Counted from the stretch's first letter, positions 32,504 through 46,003 are shown. The stretch: DNA of 64,000 nucleotides from Emergomyces orientalis (GCA_002110485.1 MOWL01000067.1:3720001-3784000); one strand, 5' to 3'. The notes: generated by a model not told the origin, from the letters alone. Program-made: numbers and translations.

Positions 32504-35500
32504 TACAGTTTTTTCATTGCTGCTTTTTCTTGTTGATGTATAGTAATATGTAACACCGCTCCCTATTTTTGCTGTCTGGATAGCGGACATGTGTTTGATA
32601 TTTTAATTTTAATACGACCCTCATACCCCTCTGAGCAATTTTAGACAATACTAAGACCATTCCTCACAATTCCAGGGTTGAGAAATCTTGACGTTGGGCC
32701 GAGGGAGATGGACTCACCATTACTCATATCTTTCAATCCTCAGTGTCCTGCCGCCATGTTCTAACATATCTCCACGAACCTAACATTCGGTTCTTACTCT
32801 CTATTCCATGTTGACCTAGCTCTATCGTTCCTGCACACGACTTTCCAAATATAATACCCTGACAACGGAACAGAGGTTGATGAAAAAGGAGCACGACCAG
32901 GTACCAGAATTGAAACCGTAGAGTGAACTCCCGAATCTCGCAGTCGAAGTATTTCAGAATCCGATCAATCACTGATGGGCACAATCAAGAAGATACCTGC
33001 CTGGATTGTGCAACAGATTATCGCCCAATAACCCAATAATTTGCACATATCCTCGTCTTGCATGCGCTGCCCATGCATATCCCATTATGTGCAACACCCC
33101 AGCACCTTGACACAGGACGTGATGGATTTTCAGCTCCTCCCTTCGCGTCTCTAAGACAATGAAAATGGAACGAACAACTAACAAAGTGAACAGAAAGTTC
33201 AGGTTGAAGTTACGTGTGGAGCGATAGAGGCAATTATTCAAAAACATATTGAGGAAAATTCCAAATCATCAGCCAAATTTTTGGTTTTCCACGCGCGCGG
33301 GTTCTTTGCAACAAATATCAGACGGTAACGGTTTGTTATAACCTAGCTTTGTCGAAAGAGTGTTTTATTGATTCGCGTGTGGGCCCGCGACCGCTGGGGG
33401 ATAGAGAAGATTATATGGGCCCCTTCAACGATTACGCCTCACTCGGTAAAGAGACGGGGTATGAAGGAAAGCAAACGGGAAGACATTCTTTTCTCATTCG
33501 ATAAGAAGCACCAGCGGGTTGGGTTGGATGATCCGGGGTCAGCGCAAGATGAAAATTTGGCGCGAAAACGGAAATATTCTAGAAAAAAGCGGGGCATAGA
33601 GACGAATGAAGCAACAGAATGACAAATGCAGATTTATCGAAGTAATCAGCCCTCATTCTCCTCAAACGGCCAGCATCCCAGATATCGGACATTTCCCCCA
33701 AGTTAAAACATATCTGAAGCAGCAGAAACTGACAAGCACAGGGCATCATTGGCCGAAATGCTGGAACACAAGCTGTGATATGATAATATCCGCGCGTATG
33801 GATAATAATAGAGAGGTTCAGAACATCCATATGAGCATGTATTTTATTATTTTTATTCCATTAGTTGTTGGTCAAGGAAGCCCGTTTGCTGTCCGGTAAC
33901 AAGGGCAGCAGAAACTGGTTACGTTCTTGTTGCTCTAAAGCGGGTGGGGATATTCTTCATGGGAGAGAAATGAATTACGCCGCCTCGAAAGTATGGCACT
34001 GCGGTCGTATTCAGGCGGGCTGTGGCGATGATCTCTGCAAGAATTACCACGATCACCACAAGGCTTTCCTGTCAACACAGCATATGCAGTGTAACGGGCA
34101 ACCTTGGAACCCAAACGACTTTTCTGTCAGTGGAAGGTAACTATTTCAGGGCCTGATGCCGTAATGATTTCACAGAGAAAAGGGTCCGACTCTAAAGCCA
34201 GGTTTATCTCTGTGTTGAAAGAGGCATTTTACTCGCCCATTTTAGCTGGCAGAAAACCAGCACAAATTGGCCGACTTGAAACTCTGTTTGTATTACAAAA
34301 ATCATAAACGATAGTATGCATAAAACGAGCCCTCGGTCAAAAAATCACATAGTTAGGAGTCACGCATTCCCTCATTGCCGAAGCCGGAATGAACGAGCGA
34401 AGGGAGAATAAAATGCTCAGTGGGAACTCGAACTTGCGTCGCATTATTATTACTACGAGCAGTCATGCCTTGTTAGGCTGAATGCGACAATTGCCCAATT
34501 ATGCCGGGTTAGCGACGTGACCCGCTGCTATCGACACCCCGTTATGAAGATTACCCTTTTTAGGTGGAGGAATATGGAGAGAACCAACATATCTCAAACA
34601 ATAATACTCCGCAGTGCATACCATAACAATAAAAATATGGGCATAGTATTATGAACCTTGGATCATTCTGCGCCGTATTCCAGGCTTTAATTCCAGGCTT
34701 TAACGTATTTCTTGAGATGAATTGTACTCCCCAGAGCGGGTATGAGAAAGCATGCATCTTGCTGGGCAGCGAGATCAATTATTAGAGTATTTGTTCAAAC
34801 TGGTAAGGCATAAACAACCGGTGGAAGTTATTGCCCTTGGGGGGTCGCCACGTATTTTTTAACAGTGGTGGATATGGATAAAATAATTCATTCAAGGAAA
34901 AGTTCTTGGTAGCTTCGAGGAGCATCGGTATACTTCCAGTTCATAACCCCAGGGAGCGGCTAAGCACACAGAACCCCAGACTCACTGTTCCCCACCATTT
35001 CTTGTGTCGTTTCCAGTTCAGGACCTGACTTGCAGCAGAGACTAATAATAATAAAAATAATCAGAACTGAGCAGCAGGCAAGCTGAGACAGTGATACAAC
35101 GTATTCGGAAACCGTTAAATGACATTTCTTGTTCGCAAAGGCATGTATGATCTCTCGCTGATCAGCACTGACATGGGCGGGCGAGCATCACTATCAGTTT
35201 TTCCTTATCGTTCTTGATTCTTTTGGCCCATCACCGCAGCGCGCCGACTGGAGATGGTAGACGGGTTAACATTCCTACTGCGGCGCTGCCGAACTGCCGA
35301 ACTGCCGGTTATGAGCAAAAGAAGAAATAAGGGCAGCGGCGGAATTGGAGCCGCTCAGCGTCTCAATTCTTGGCGGTGGAAAATCTGATGCGATCGCCAA
35401 GCGGATTGTCGCGCTAGAGGCTTGGCATAGTGGAGCGGCGCCCCTCCTGAACCTTGGCAATTCATAAATTTCGAGCGGCAGCAGAGAATCACTCGTCGAA

Positions 35501-36187
35501 GGATCGCACGAGTAACAGTTGTCGTAGCAAACTGATGCAACATACGAAACAGATAATGCCGACACTTTGAAGTAGTGGTTTGATTTTTGTTCCCCTGGAG
35601 GATGGCGGCTGGGTTGCACGCTGGATAAATATCTGCGGCGCAGGGGCGGGCGGGTGGAACCGCAGTGTACCTGAGCCCCCAGGGGGGGAGGAAAATAATT
35701 CGGTACGGCGGCAGTGACCCTGTTTATTTTATTAGCTTCTTTTTGCTGACTTGCTCTTACATTCATCTTGGGGCAACCCTCTTTCTCATTTTCACGTCAA
35801 TTTTGTAGATGACGATGGCATTCCTGTTTCGCATGTCTCATAATTTCCACGATTTCCATCCACCAACCTAGACTGCTGAAAACCTTTCCTATCGTGGTCT
35901 TTCCTCTCCAATTTCATAGATATATTATCGTCCGCTTCCTTTTATTGACTTCTTTCTAATGATTCCTATTTATTTTCTCGTTCGCCTTTTTCCCTTATGG
36001 ACTTCCTGATAGAATTTTTCGTTTGGTTATAATTCCCTCTCCACCCCGCCTCCCCCCACCTCCATCCTCCTCCCCCGCTTGCTGCTGGCAGCATTTCGGA
36101 TCTTAATCATAGAGAAAAAAGAGAGAGAAAAGGAAAAAAGACAAGAGTTTTGAGACGACGAGCAGGAGGAAAATTTCCCAAGGAACC
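32504..36187. other. gene-free region upstream of the antiporter
   Basis: About 3.7 kb without a supported gene. At 34411-34490 there is a tRNA-like relic (see findings). At 34675-34705 the word TTCCAGGCTTTAA occurs twice in tandem. From about 35770 to 36187 the sequence becomes pyrimidine-rich and looks like the promoter and leader of the antiporter. The 163-aa minus-strand frame at 35275-35766 begins with ATG but has no recognisable domain. Confidence 0.5.
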
Positions 36188-38448
36188 ATGCCTCTTCTCA
36201 ATGTTACCGAGTTGAACATTGTTCTCTCGATCTTGGGTTTGTAGAGACAACATATCTCTCAATAATATTCCATAGCGGCCAACCCATATTTTTGTAGGAG
36301 CATTCATCGTTCTGTATGGCTCCATCTCCGCAAAGATCAAGAATGTATGGTATCTTGGAGAAGCCTGTAAGTGAAGTGTTGCATTTTTTTCCCACCCGAT
36401 TGATTGGTTATCCTGACGGGAGGATAAATGTCTGTAGTGCCCGCTGTCGTGTTCGGCATATTTCTTGGGCCCCTCGCAGCGAAGTTCATAGATGCAGAGC
36501 GATGGGGCTCAGCAGCTGAGGATCAGAAAAATGAAATCACTCTAGTAAGTCAAGCAACGACCAACGTATCTACCCTCAGACCATAGTCGTTAGCTAAGCC
36601 AGAATTTTTTTCAACCACAGGGTGTGGCTCGTGTTGTGATCGGAGTACAACTAGTCATTGCCGGTTTCCAGCTGCCTGCCAAATATCAATTCACACGATG
36701 GAAAGAAATGTTACTTTGCCTGTTGCCTATCATGACCATTATGTGGTTATGCACGACGGGATGCATTCTCTTGACTATCCCCAACCTTACTCTGGTAAAA
36801 AAAACCTCCCCGCTCATAGGATCACCCCATGTTCATAGTTGATTCATATTGGCTAACAAACGGCCGCTTTCAGCTCGCTGCTCTTGTTATCGGATCCTGT
36901 GTCACTTGCACGGACCCCATTCTATCGCAGGCCATTGCCAAGGGACCATTTGCCGACAAATATGTTGCTCGGGACCTACGTGAGATCATATCCTCAGAAG
37001 CTGGTGCCAATGATGGCTTTGGTTTCCCATTTCTCATGTTGGCGACATATCTTATCCGATACGCGGACGTTCCTGGGGCTGGGGATGGCATGATTCACAA
37101 GAGAAGCGCGGAAATAGGTCGTCTCGGTGGCGGTGTCGGCAAAGCCATTGAGATGTGGTTTGTGGAAACATGGCTTTACACAGTTTTCATGAGTGTTGCC
37201 TATGGCGCTATATGCGGGTATGGTAGTTGCATAGTTGTGAAATTCTGTCTTAAAAAGTAGGTTTTTAATGGTGCGAGAGGGAAAATAAAACGCTGTTAAA
37301 CCACGGGTTGCTTACTTACATTTATTAGAAAATGGATCGATAACGAGAGCTATATGCTCTGGCCATCCGCGTTAGGGGTAAGTCTTAAGACAATTCTCAC
37401 TTCTAATATATGAAACATTCCCATTCTAACTAGTTTGAAGTTTTTCCTCCTGGGAACATGCGGCGCTTTAGGCACAGACGATCTCCTGGCCTGTTTTGTT
37501 GCGGGAAACGCACTGAACTGGGATGGTCAATATCTCGCCGAGTCCGAAGCTAGACATGACGAGGTAAACTCGTGCATAGATGTACTGCTGAACTTTGGAG
37601 GATTCATGTACATCGGAGCTATCATTCCATGGTCCGAATTTAGTCAGCCCGAGTTCGGAATTACATATCCGAGATTAGTCGGGTTGGGGTTCCTTGTACT
37701 GATTCTCCGTCGCCTTCCCGCTATCTTGCTGCTGTACAAGCTCATGCCGAAAGTGTGCAAGGATTGGAAGGAAGCCTTGTTCATGGGATATTACGGCCCA
37801 ATTGGTAAGTGAGAAACCGCAGATAAATCCCCAATACAGGTCATGGCAGCTTTTTTTTCTTTCTCTCCGCTAACCCGGTAAATGTTTGAATAGGAGTTGG
37901 TGCGGTTTTCTATCTCGAACATGCGCGTCACCTTTTCCCCAAATTCGGAGAAGGAGATACCGAAGAGACTAATCTCATTCGCGCTCTTTCCCCTAGTGAG
38001 TCCTCAAGTTCCCCACATTTTTGCTAAACAGCAAAGCAACTCTGTGACTGACACCAAACAAGTCGTATACTGGCTTGTCTTGTTCTCGATCGTTGTCCAC
38101 GGACTCTCAATCCCAATTCACAACATCATCTACAAGATTGCAGGTATTAATCCGATAGTTGATGAATCTGGGCCCGTAGAGATAAGGCCACTTTCGAGAC
38201 AGATGTCGTTGCCGAAAAACAGCACTTCGAATGAGAAACGAAATTCAATCACTGTGTACAACAGATTCTCGCGCGGCGCTCCGCCGGACGGTCAGATGAC
38301 CTGGGATCTGCCAATGTTTCAAGATGGGTGGCATAGAGACGACCAAGGGGGCGAACAGATTGAGTTCCAGTCGGCTTATTCGAGATCACAGCCGTGGTCA
38401 CGGAAAACGAGCATTCAGTTTGACGATAGGGGAGGCGACCCAGTGTGA
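36188..38448 (+). CDS. plasma-membrane Na+/H+ antiporter (Nha1/Sod2 family)
   Basis: Nine exons: 36188-36236, 36298-36366, 36438-36544, 36621-36794, 36874-37256, 37329-37377, 37441-37804, 37894-37995 and 38063-38448, giving 560 aa with consistent phases. The protein starts MPLLNVTELNIVLSILGAF and has about a dozen hydrophobic segments. Cation-site motifs are present: TDP at 146-148 and GANDGFGFPF with Asn179-Asp180. GTDDLLACFVAGNALNWDG, LNFGGFMYIGAIIPW and the last helix YWLVLFSIVVHGLSIP are also typical. Family members exchange Na+ (and often K+) for H+ across the plasma membrane for salt tolerance and pH control. The cytosolic tail after the last helix is about 100 aa, much shorter than yeast Nha1 and more like Sod2. 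Donors and acceptors are mostly GTAAGT/CAG-like; the first donor GTTTGT is weak. Confidence 0.88.
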
Positions 38449-41400
38449 TTGTAATAGGGGAGTGATTTGCTAGAGGGCGGCGTACCCTGCGGGTTATGTA
38501 GAAGCCAGAGACGGAACAGAAGCCCGCATTGCCAGAGAGGTAGAAGCTGCAAAGTCGCTGGGGTATCCTGAATTACCTAGTTCGGCGGCGAGAAGGGTGC
38601 GGCGGTGGCGACCGGGGGGGATGGGACCCAGAGTTTTTGAGCGTGAGAGTACTGTACATATATATCATGCAACCAAATCTTTGTGTTCCCTCCTGTTAGA
38701 AGAAAACTCCTGCGAGAGCTATATGCGCCCAATGTGTTCAAGTGTATAGTTCAACATATTGTTTTGCAACTGTTGCTCCTGCTTTTCCTTTATATTCCTC
38801 CTTGTTTTCTCCTTGCGTGTGCTACATGAAACAAGGCCTTCAGGCCTTCTTCCGTGCGTCATGTCAGTGCAGTTATTGCCAGAAGCAAAACTTAGCCCAG
38901 ACGGCGTAGAGACACTGACGTAAAATTCAGGACGAGGAAAAAAATGCCTCATCGAACGGCAAGATGAGATTATTTGCTTACTGCCCGTGCACTGGTGCTA
39001 GCGGTAAGCAGCCGCTATCCCAGATGAGAGATAGCTGCTGGTGCATTGGTAGCGAAGGAGGGGAGGTATGTGAAGAATAAGATCTGCACGCAAGTTCACG
39101 CCAGTTAAATTTTCGACAGAATTAATCAGGCACCGAACTAGTTATCGGATATGTAGCAATGAGCGAAATTGATAAACGGATGAGAATTGTCGATACCAGT
39201 GATTAGTTGAAATTTCAAATAGAAATACGAATCCCCAGTTGCAAACCTCCTTTTTTTTTATTTAACACACCGTGCGTGAAAAAGACGACATGCAATAAAA
39301 TATGTCGCCCATGCTGATTGATTGAGACTCCTGTCGCTTCTTAGAATCAACTTTACGTCGATACCCCTCTGATCTTACCCTCGGATTCGAAAGGTTGTTG
39401 GGAAAACGAGTTTGTTATAGCGGGCCGTGATGGTGGTTTGTATTGTGCTTGCGGTTACTTCTGTCCTTCTTCAGGAGCTGATATTTTCTTCCTGGGAAAT
39501 CTTCACAGGCGTTGCTAACCTGTCTACTTCGTACTCAGAATAGGTTAACATAACTAATATTTATGTCGACATTCCAAATCTTATTCTCATGGATATAAAC
39601 TCTATGTTTGACTCAGGGGTCGTGAAAAACTGGGTGTGAGCCACCGAATTTAGCTTGCATATATCTATATATATAGATGATAGCATCGGCACTAATTATT
39701 TCATCATAACGCCCAGCCATAAAAGAGAATTTACATCTCGCATGTCTTCAAGAAGGGAAGCATGGGAATAGCGCCCTCTTGATATTCTCAGGCTACAAAC
39801 GGATGGATATTCACCAGCGTAAATGTTATATATCAGGAATACCCCTGACCAACGTTGACTTGATAGACATACGCAGAAGGTAATAATAAGAGGGGGTTCC
39901 ATGGCCTAACAAAAGTCTCCGAGTGATGATCTGTTGATCTGGTTAACAAAAGACTCAATAACACTCCCAGTCGATATCATTTCTCACGTCATGCTCAAAG
40001 AAGCTTCGTTAGAGACTGTTATGGATCGGCCGTTTGTTGCACCTGCATATTTCCTGGGGGTATTCCCCCTTCTAGCCTAGATTCTAAATATGAACATCCG
40101 CAAAGGCCCAATCAATAATACTCAGTTTCATGTATCTGGATTCTGTCATAGCCTGCTTCTCAAATTTTAAATAGAAATATGAAGATAAAGTGCGTGCTAA
40201 TAGAAGAAGCCACCAGCCACATCTGTGACATTTTTTGAGGGGCTTTATGCGGAGGCTGGCCCAGACAGACATCTACCTCTGTAGATAGGTGCGCACGACC
40301 AGGAGTTTGCTCGATGGGCCAATAATGGCTTGGGGATGAATCCCCGGCAGCTGGCACCAGCAATAATCGTGTCATTATTATCATTTACGGCAAAAACTCT
40401 GCGGTGTGAATGGGGATAGCTCACGGTTCATTATTCAAAAATAGAGGGCTATTAATATGACGGTCAGATTCAAGCCGAATATTAATATCCGGGCCTAGGA
40501 ACTATTATATGTTTTGTTGCTCGGATGATACTAAATAAATGTCAACTCCGACGGCCATGGGGTATGGGCGTGAGGCGTGAGGCGTAAATATAGAACAGCC
40601 CTAGAAACGACAAAGGTTCCGTCGTTCCTAACAGGCTAACAGGTCCACAGAAAGACTTTGGGTAAACCCTCGAGAATTATCGTCAACTTTGACTGAAAAT
40701 TGTGTATACTTTCTTTGCCTGTTTTGTGGAGGTTTCAATTACCGAATTAGGCATTGTAGTTGGGTTGGTTATTTTCATTTTATTTTTAACAGCTCGTCTG
40801 GGTATTTACAGTTCAGACGCAATTAGTAGACCCCTCGATAACGAGATAAAAGCCACAAACAGTCCGGATCCAGCTATCATGCGGACAATGTGTACGAGAC
40901 TCCAAAAACGACCAGCTATCGTGTGTGTATATCTGCCTATTATTTTCATTATCGCCAGAAGATTTATTCTCCCGTTCTGTATGAGAAAGAAAAGAAGAGC
41001 CCGGGAGGAGATGCTAAAAATCCACCGTCTTTGGTGAAACGCTCTCTGAGATGAGATGCCAAAGCTGCGATGGTCGCCGGTTTTTAGCCGAAGCGGTCAG
41101 TCCGCCCCGTTTATCTAAATTAAGCAATCTCCCATTGCTCAAAGCTTTGACGAACTACCGCAAAGATCCTCGAAGTATCAGTGGACGTTCCCTTCCTGGA
41201 GGAAGGGGTCCTCCGCCGCTAGCACAACCTTGCTGACATCTAACTTAAGTTTAGCCCCTGGGCGCAGCGGCTGGTCAAGGTCATCCCATGATTCTTCAGG
41301 GGAGGTAATATTCTTGGGCATGTTCGAACGGCGACTTTTATTGTGTCGCTGACCCAGGAAGGTCGTTGCGGCGTGCTTGCGTCTTATTTCCCCCACAGAG

Positions 41401-41821
41401 AAATGCCAAAAACAGCAGAAAGCTTTAAAAAAGAAAGGAGTTCAAGCTCCCGCCCATGCCTGCGATCCCCGGGCGTGCTTGGCTGCTCAGGGCTCGATGG
41501 TTGATCCGTATTTTGCTGCGGACGATCAAGGGAGAGGTAAGACGACGATGCACAGGGGGAGGACAAGCCAAAGAGAGGGCCAAGGAGGACGGCCCCAATC
41601 CCCTGCGCTTCTCCTATCCGTTTTGTCTCCTTATCTTTCTCCTTTCTCATCCGTTCTCATCAATACTTAAACTCTTCACGTCTGCACTTGTTTGGCAATT
41701 CTGTTCTTTATCTTCAAACTACTTCCAATCAAACATATTCGCTATATTCCTCTCCTTTTTAATAAAACATATCTATCCTTTTCTTATTTCTTTTATATTT
41801 ACTCTTAAAAACTCAGCAAAA
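38449..41821. other. intergenic, AT-rich in parts
   Basis: 3.4 kb between the antiporter and the GPI protein, both on the plus strand. The frame at 40702-41037 encodes two hydrophobic stretches but starts with GTG and has no ATG before its middle, so it is not called. GCGTGAG occurs in tandem near 40568-40585. The 41620-41821 stretch is C/T-rich and looks like the leader of the next gene. Confidence 0.5.
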
Positions 41822-42556
41822 ATGCATATGATCAGCTCTCTTTTGGCCAGCGCCCTCCTGGTTGCCGCTGCTGTTGCCCAAGGCGTTTCTTTCACCAGCT
41901 TTCCTGAGGATGTCCAGGCTGGCGAGCCAGTGACTGTCACCTGGACGGGCGGCAGTGAGGATGAGGTATGTTTGGTTCTCACCCTCGAGCGAGGGCCCCT
42001 CTTATTGCTCCCTACCTGATGCCAATATCAATTGCTGACGCTTGTAAACATCTAGCCCGTCACCATCACACTACTCAAGGGGCTTAGTACCAACTTGCAG
42101 AAAGTCGAGACTTTGACCAGTACGTTCCATGTCCCCTGCAAATCCCCCTAATCAATCGCAATTCAAATAGCATTCTCTAACATGAAGTTTTCTCAACCCC
42201 GCACAGCCTCTGGCTCAGACGGTTCTTACACATGGACCCCAGAATCCAACATCGTCAATGGCGATGACTACGCTCTCCAAATCACCCAGGGTGAGGATAT
42301 CAACTACACCAACCAGTTCGCAGTCAGCGGCGGCTCTGGAAAGGCGGCTTCCCCCAGCTCCACCCCTACCAACTCCAGAAACAGCACTTCCAGCGCAACA
42401 ACTACCACTAGCGTGACTGTCACTCCCACAGGCCCCACGACTGCTCCTCCCACCTCATCGCCTACCCCGGCTGGCTCGGCTGGCTCCATCGTAGCCCTGT
42501 CCACCCCCTTCGCATTGATTATGGGTGTCCTGGCTGCATTTGCCTACTTGCATTAA
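41822..42556 (+). CDS. GPI-anchored Ser/Thr-rich cell-wall protein (Kre9/Knh1-like N-domain)
   Basis: Three exons, 41822-41965, 42056-42119 and 42207-42556, encode 185 aa. A signal peptide (MHMISSLLASALLVAAAVAQ) is followed by a short beta-rich domain, FTSFPEDVQAGEPVTVTWTG then YTWTPESNIVNGDDYALQI, as in the Kre9/Knh1 N-terminal repeat of fungal surface proteins. Then comes a Ser/Thr/Pro-rich stretch (about 110-160), likely O-mannosylated, and a C-terminal hydrophobic tail (FALIMGVLAAFAYLH) preceded by small residues (GSAGS), the GPI attachment signal. It should lie at the plasma membrane or cell wall, probably without enzymatic activity. An alternative start is the Met two codons downstream. 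Confidence 0.82.
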
Positions 42557-42626
42557 ATTAGATTCATCGCATCTTGAGATCAGCCAGCATTTTTTTTTTG
42601 TTTCCGGCGATCTTTTTAAGCTTCGG

Positions 42627-42668
42627 TTTTTTTTTTTTTTTTTTTTGCAGCAGCAGCAGCAGCAGCAG
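42627..42668 (+). repeat. T20 followed by (GCA)7
   Basis: Twenty T residues run directly into seven GCA trinucleotides. The tract starts about 70 nt after the GPI-protein stop codon, so it is probably transcribed in its 3' UTR. Confidence 0.95.
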
Positions 42669-44095
42669 GATGCGGACAGAAGGGAAAGCATAATTTTATC
42701 CTTTTCCTTTTCTTTCACGCCGCCATATACCCTTTTCTGTTTTCCTGTTCTGTTTTTTCCTTTTCCCTCAGGAATACCATCAGATCTATTCCTCACAGCA
42801 TATTGTTATGTCGCTCTACCGACCTACGTATACACCTCTGCACATGCTGCACACGCTTTTCACCACAGTCGCTTGCGACTTTTGTACAACCACCTGGGAC
42901 AGAATTCGGAATGAGATCGGCCAGAAGGGGAAGAATTGATGCGGGTATGGTTGCGTTTGCGCCCGTGAAAGTGGAAGGGCGAAATTCAAAACCCGCCCTG
43001 GCTCGCTGGAATACCTCAAAAAAAGTTGGACATAGATTATCACACTTCGTTTTTTCCCTAGTTTAGAATGGAGTTCACATATTTTGGACTTGAAAGAGCG
43101 CAGTTTCTCTTTTGTTGTCACATTTTTGATCTTCCCCCCCCCCCTCTTTTTTTTTTTGTTAAACAAATAGGAATATAACTTGCTGTATAGATATGGACGT
43201 GTTTATGTATTGTAGAATCTATTCACGGACTTCTCCATAGTGTTGCATTGCCGCAAATAATCTCCTTTGGTTTCCGGCTGCATGCATATACCTATAAGAT
43301 ATCCATGATGGCTCAGGTGGCATGTACACGCTGAGCTATTCAAAACAAAGTACTCCCCATACTTTACAGCGTGGTTAGATTACCAAGGAATTATTTCGCT
43401 TGGTACAGTATGGAACATGCTCGTCTTAGTAGTTCTATATGTACTGTACAACTACAGCTCTCCTTCCGTCGTCCACGCTCCTTTGATCGCATTAGCAATA
43501 CCAAAAATAATCCCCAAATAAAAAAGGGGGATACAATAGAAAGTATAAAATGGAAATAAAAATCCATAAAGAAGATCGAATCTAGTAGTCAAATGGATTT
43601 ATGCGTACCCTTCCTAAGCAGGGTGTGTTTCATTTTGAGGTGGTAAACTGTTTTTCGACTGCAGGTTTATATATCATATTCAGCTAGGATGTAGCAGGCG
43701 AACACTGAGAGCATGAATGATACTTAACATATTCTAGGATTATATGAAGGGAATCTGACGCTGTACTCCGCTGAACTTGGAAGAGATGAAGCAGATGAAG
43801 CTCAATTACGAAAATTGTGTGTTTTACTCCCTGATCTAGAAACTAAATAAAAACTAGTATTCAGAAGTGTCAAACCCAAAAAACAAGGCCCTGTGCATTT
43901 TTGTTATTTGTTTTTTCTTCTTCTTTCTTTCCTTTTTTTTCCCTTTTCTATCCAGGTTCTCCTGGTTTTATTTCTTGCAGGACTGTCGAATGAGAGGAGG
44001 CAGCAGATGGGGCTGACATCACCAAGTGTATGTAACTAAAGGTTAAAATCTGTCTTTTCTTCCAATTCTCCAACACCTCAGCAACTTCATTCATT

Positions 44096-44135
44096 CAGTC
44101 AGTCAGTCAGTCAGTCAGTCAGTCAGTCAGTCAGT
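44096..44135 (+). repeat. (AGTC)9-10 microsatellite
   Basis: An uninterrupted tetranucleotide run of about 38 nt in the region upstream of the coiled-coil gene. It is a likely length-variable marker. Confidence 0.93.
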
Positions 44136-44805
44136 TCTTCATCATTTACTCAACTCTGCTGTTTGTTTCAATGCTACTGGGGCTAGTTTCATGCTTGCTC
44201 CCGCATTTGTATTCATTCTTTCCCATCTCTGGCTAAATTCCGGCTCTCATTCCGTTTTCCCTTGAGAGCTAGGCTAAATAGTTGCAGAGGCAGATAGGCT
44301 GGACCGACATCTACCAAACCACCTTGTGTCTCTCTCTTCAATATTGTTCACTTTCATATCATCATATAGATACTGTTCAATCTTCTACTTTCATTCATAT
44401 CTGTAGAATTGTGTTTGTGTCTCTGTGTATCTCTTCTGTGTTCTTCTATATTTCCTCTCTAGTCTCCATCCAGCCACAGTCAGCACATCTCCTCTTGTTC
44501 CTTCTTCATCAGATCTACAATGTCTCGGCGATGAAGAAACAGCACAACAAACCACAGTCAGATCTAATCCAGGTGCGGAAGTTGAGCTTGAATTCATTTG
44601 GCAGTATGTTCAGAAAACAGCCTTCTTTATTATCCAAACCCCCGCATCCAACACCTGCAGCACTCCACTCCCTAGCCTCTCTGGCGCGCCTCTAATGCCC
44701 TTCCCCTTCTTCCGTTGCACAAACAAAAAAAGAATCAAGAAGGGGAGGGAAGAAGGGACGAAGAGGTGGAGGAGGAAGAAAAAAATACCCTCCCAAATAA
44801 GAAAA

Positions 44806-46001
44806 ATGCGAGGCCCAATAGAGCGCGTCAAGCTGGTCAAAACAAAGTTTAGTTTCTGTAGGGTCTCCATCGCTAACCATTCTCCTCCACCACCCGTGGT
44901 TGTGGAACAATCAGCTGCAGCCCCCCCCCAGATCCACCTTGCCAATGTCGAAACCCATCTCAACATGCATCAGTTCAATGGTCTCTTCGAATCCTCTGCT
45001 CCCGAGCGCCAGCAGCAGCTTCACCATCAGAACGGTAGCGGGTCGGATGAAAACTCACACGGTGAGCCTACCTACCCGTTTCGTGTACTTATTACTGAGG
45101 CATACGTATATATGAATGGAATACCTATATAACGGCTACTAACCTATATTTCTTAAAATATTGAGTAGATCCTGCGGCCACCCGAACCACCCCTGCCCTC
45201 GCCGCAATGCCCAATGGAGAATCTCCACCTGCCCCGGAATGGTCGTCCGCCGTAGGCCACGCGATGACCGGGAAGTCCGGCCGGGTCATACACAATTTAC
45301 AGGAGGACATAGCACGTCTAACGCGCGAATGCAGTTTACATCGATCGCGTGCGGAAGAGGCGCAACGCATAAACGAGACACTCAAATTCCAGCTACAAAA
45401 CGTGACGGACCGGCTGCGCAATTCAGAGCAATCGCACGAGGCACATCTTATTTCGATAGCGCGCAAGGATAGGAAAATCGAAGACTTGAAAGCGGAAGTT
45501 CAAGGAGAGAAAGATAGGCGACTGAAGGCGGAGGAGGATGCGCGGAGAACAGACCAGCTAGCCCTGCAGGAGCGAGATGAACACCATCGCGCAATCGCTG
45601 AGGCTACAGAGATCGCCAATCAAGCGCGCAATCAGTATGAAACACTTACCCGTGCGCGATCGAAGGAGCAACTCGAGTTTAGAACGCGTCTCGATGGTTT
45701 CCGCAAAGAGCTCAAGGAGCTATGTAATCGGGAGATTGAGAGGCAGAGCCAGCTGACGCGCTTTGATGTGATTATTGAGCAGAAGAATAAGGAGATTGAA
45801 GCGGAGAGGGATCGGATGGAGCGGTTTGGACAGTTGTTTGCGGAGTATAAAGAAGCTAGTGACCGTGCGGTGCACGAGCTGGTGGAGAGAAGTCATCAGA
45901 ATAACGCTGTGATTGACGACGTGGTTGAACAAGCGAAGGAAGTTACGGGGAGGATGAGGTGGGTTATGAAGGTCAAAGATGAGGTTAAGGGAGCGGAATG
46001 A
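44806..46001 (+). CDS. coiled-coil protein, She3-like (N-terminus uncertain)
   Basis: The well-supported part is exon 45169-46001, joined to an exon ending at 45061 (intron 45062-45168, GTGAGC...GAGTAG). This gives PERQQQLHHQNGSGSDENSH then DPAATRTTPALAAMPNGES. From about HNLQEDIARLTRECSLHRSR to the C-terminus the protein is an almost continuous coiled coil of about 230 residues rich in Glu, Arg and Lys. Fungal proteins of this kind are often annotated as SWI5-dependent HO expression protein 3 (She3), an mRNA-transport adaptor, but the similarity is mostly coiled coil and the function is not established. The start is not settled: ATG 44806 gives 362 aa, ATG 44965 a shorter form, and an upstream exon from 44531 is possible. 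A minisatellite follows the stop codon. Confidence 0.68.
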
Positions 46002-46003
46002 TG

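Larger units (their letters stand above)
42557..44805. other. intergenic with several simple repeats
   Basis: Contains the 3' UTR of the GPI protein gene and the leader of the coiled-coil gene. Apart from the T20(GCA)7 tract and the (AGTC)9 run, it has a C13/T10 run at about 43133-43157. An ATG at 44531 opens a Lys/Gln-rich frame that could be a first exon of the downstream gene. No independent gene is supported. Confidence 0.5.

Noticed and set aside
33865..34140. Cys/His-rich plus-strand frame resembling a zinc-binding fragment
   Set aside because: It has no ATG near the start, the Cys/His spacing fits no known zinc finger, and flanking DNA is non-coding.
35275..35766. 163-aa minus-strand frame starting with ATG
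   Set aside because: No domain, Ser/Arg-rich mixed composition, and it overlaps the likely promoter of the antiporter.
22478..38448. A betaine reductase plus Na+/H+ antiporter osmo-adaptation gene cluster
   Set aside because: The two genes are about 10 kb apart with relic DNA and an unrelated secreted protein between. Proximity alone does not support a cluster.
40702..41037. 111-aa frame with two hydrophobic stretches
   Set aside because: It starts with GTG and the first ATG is past the first hydrophobic segment. No homologue is recognised.
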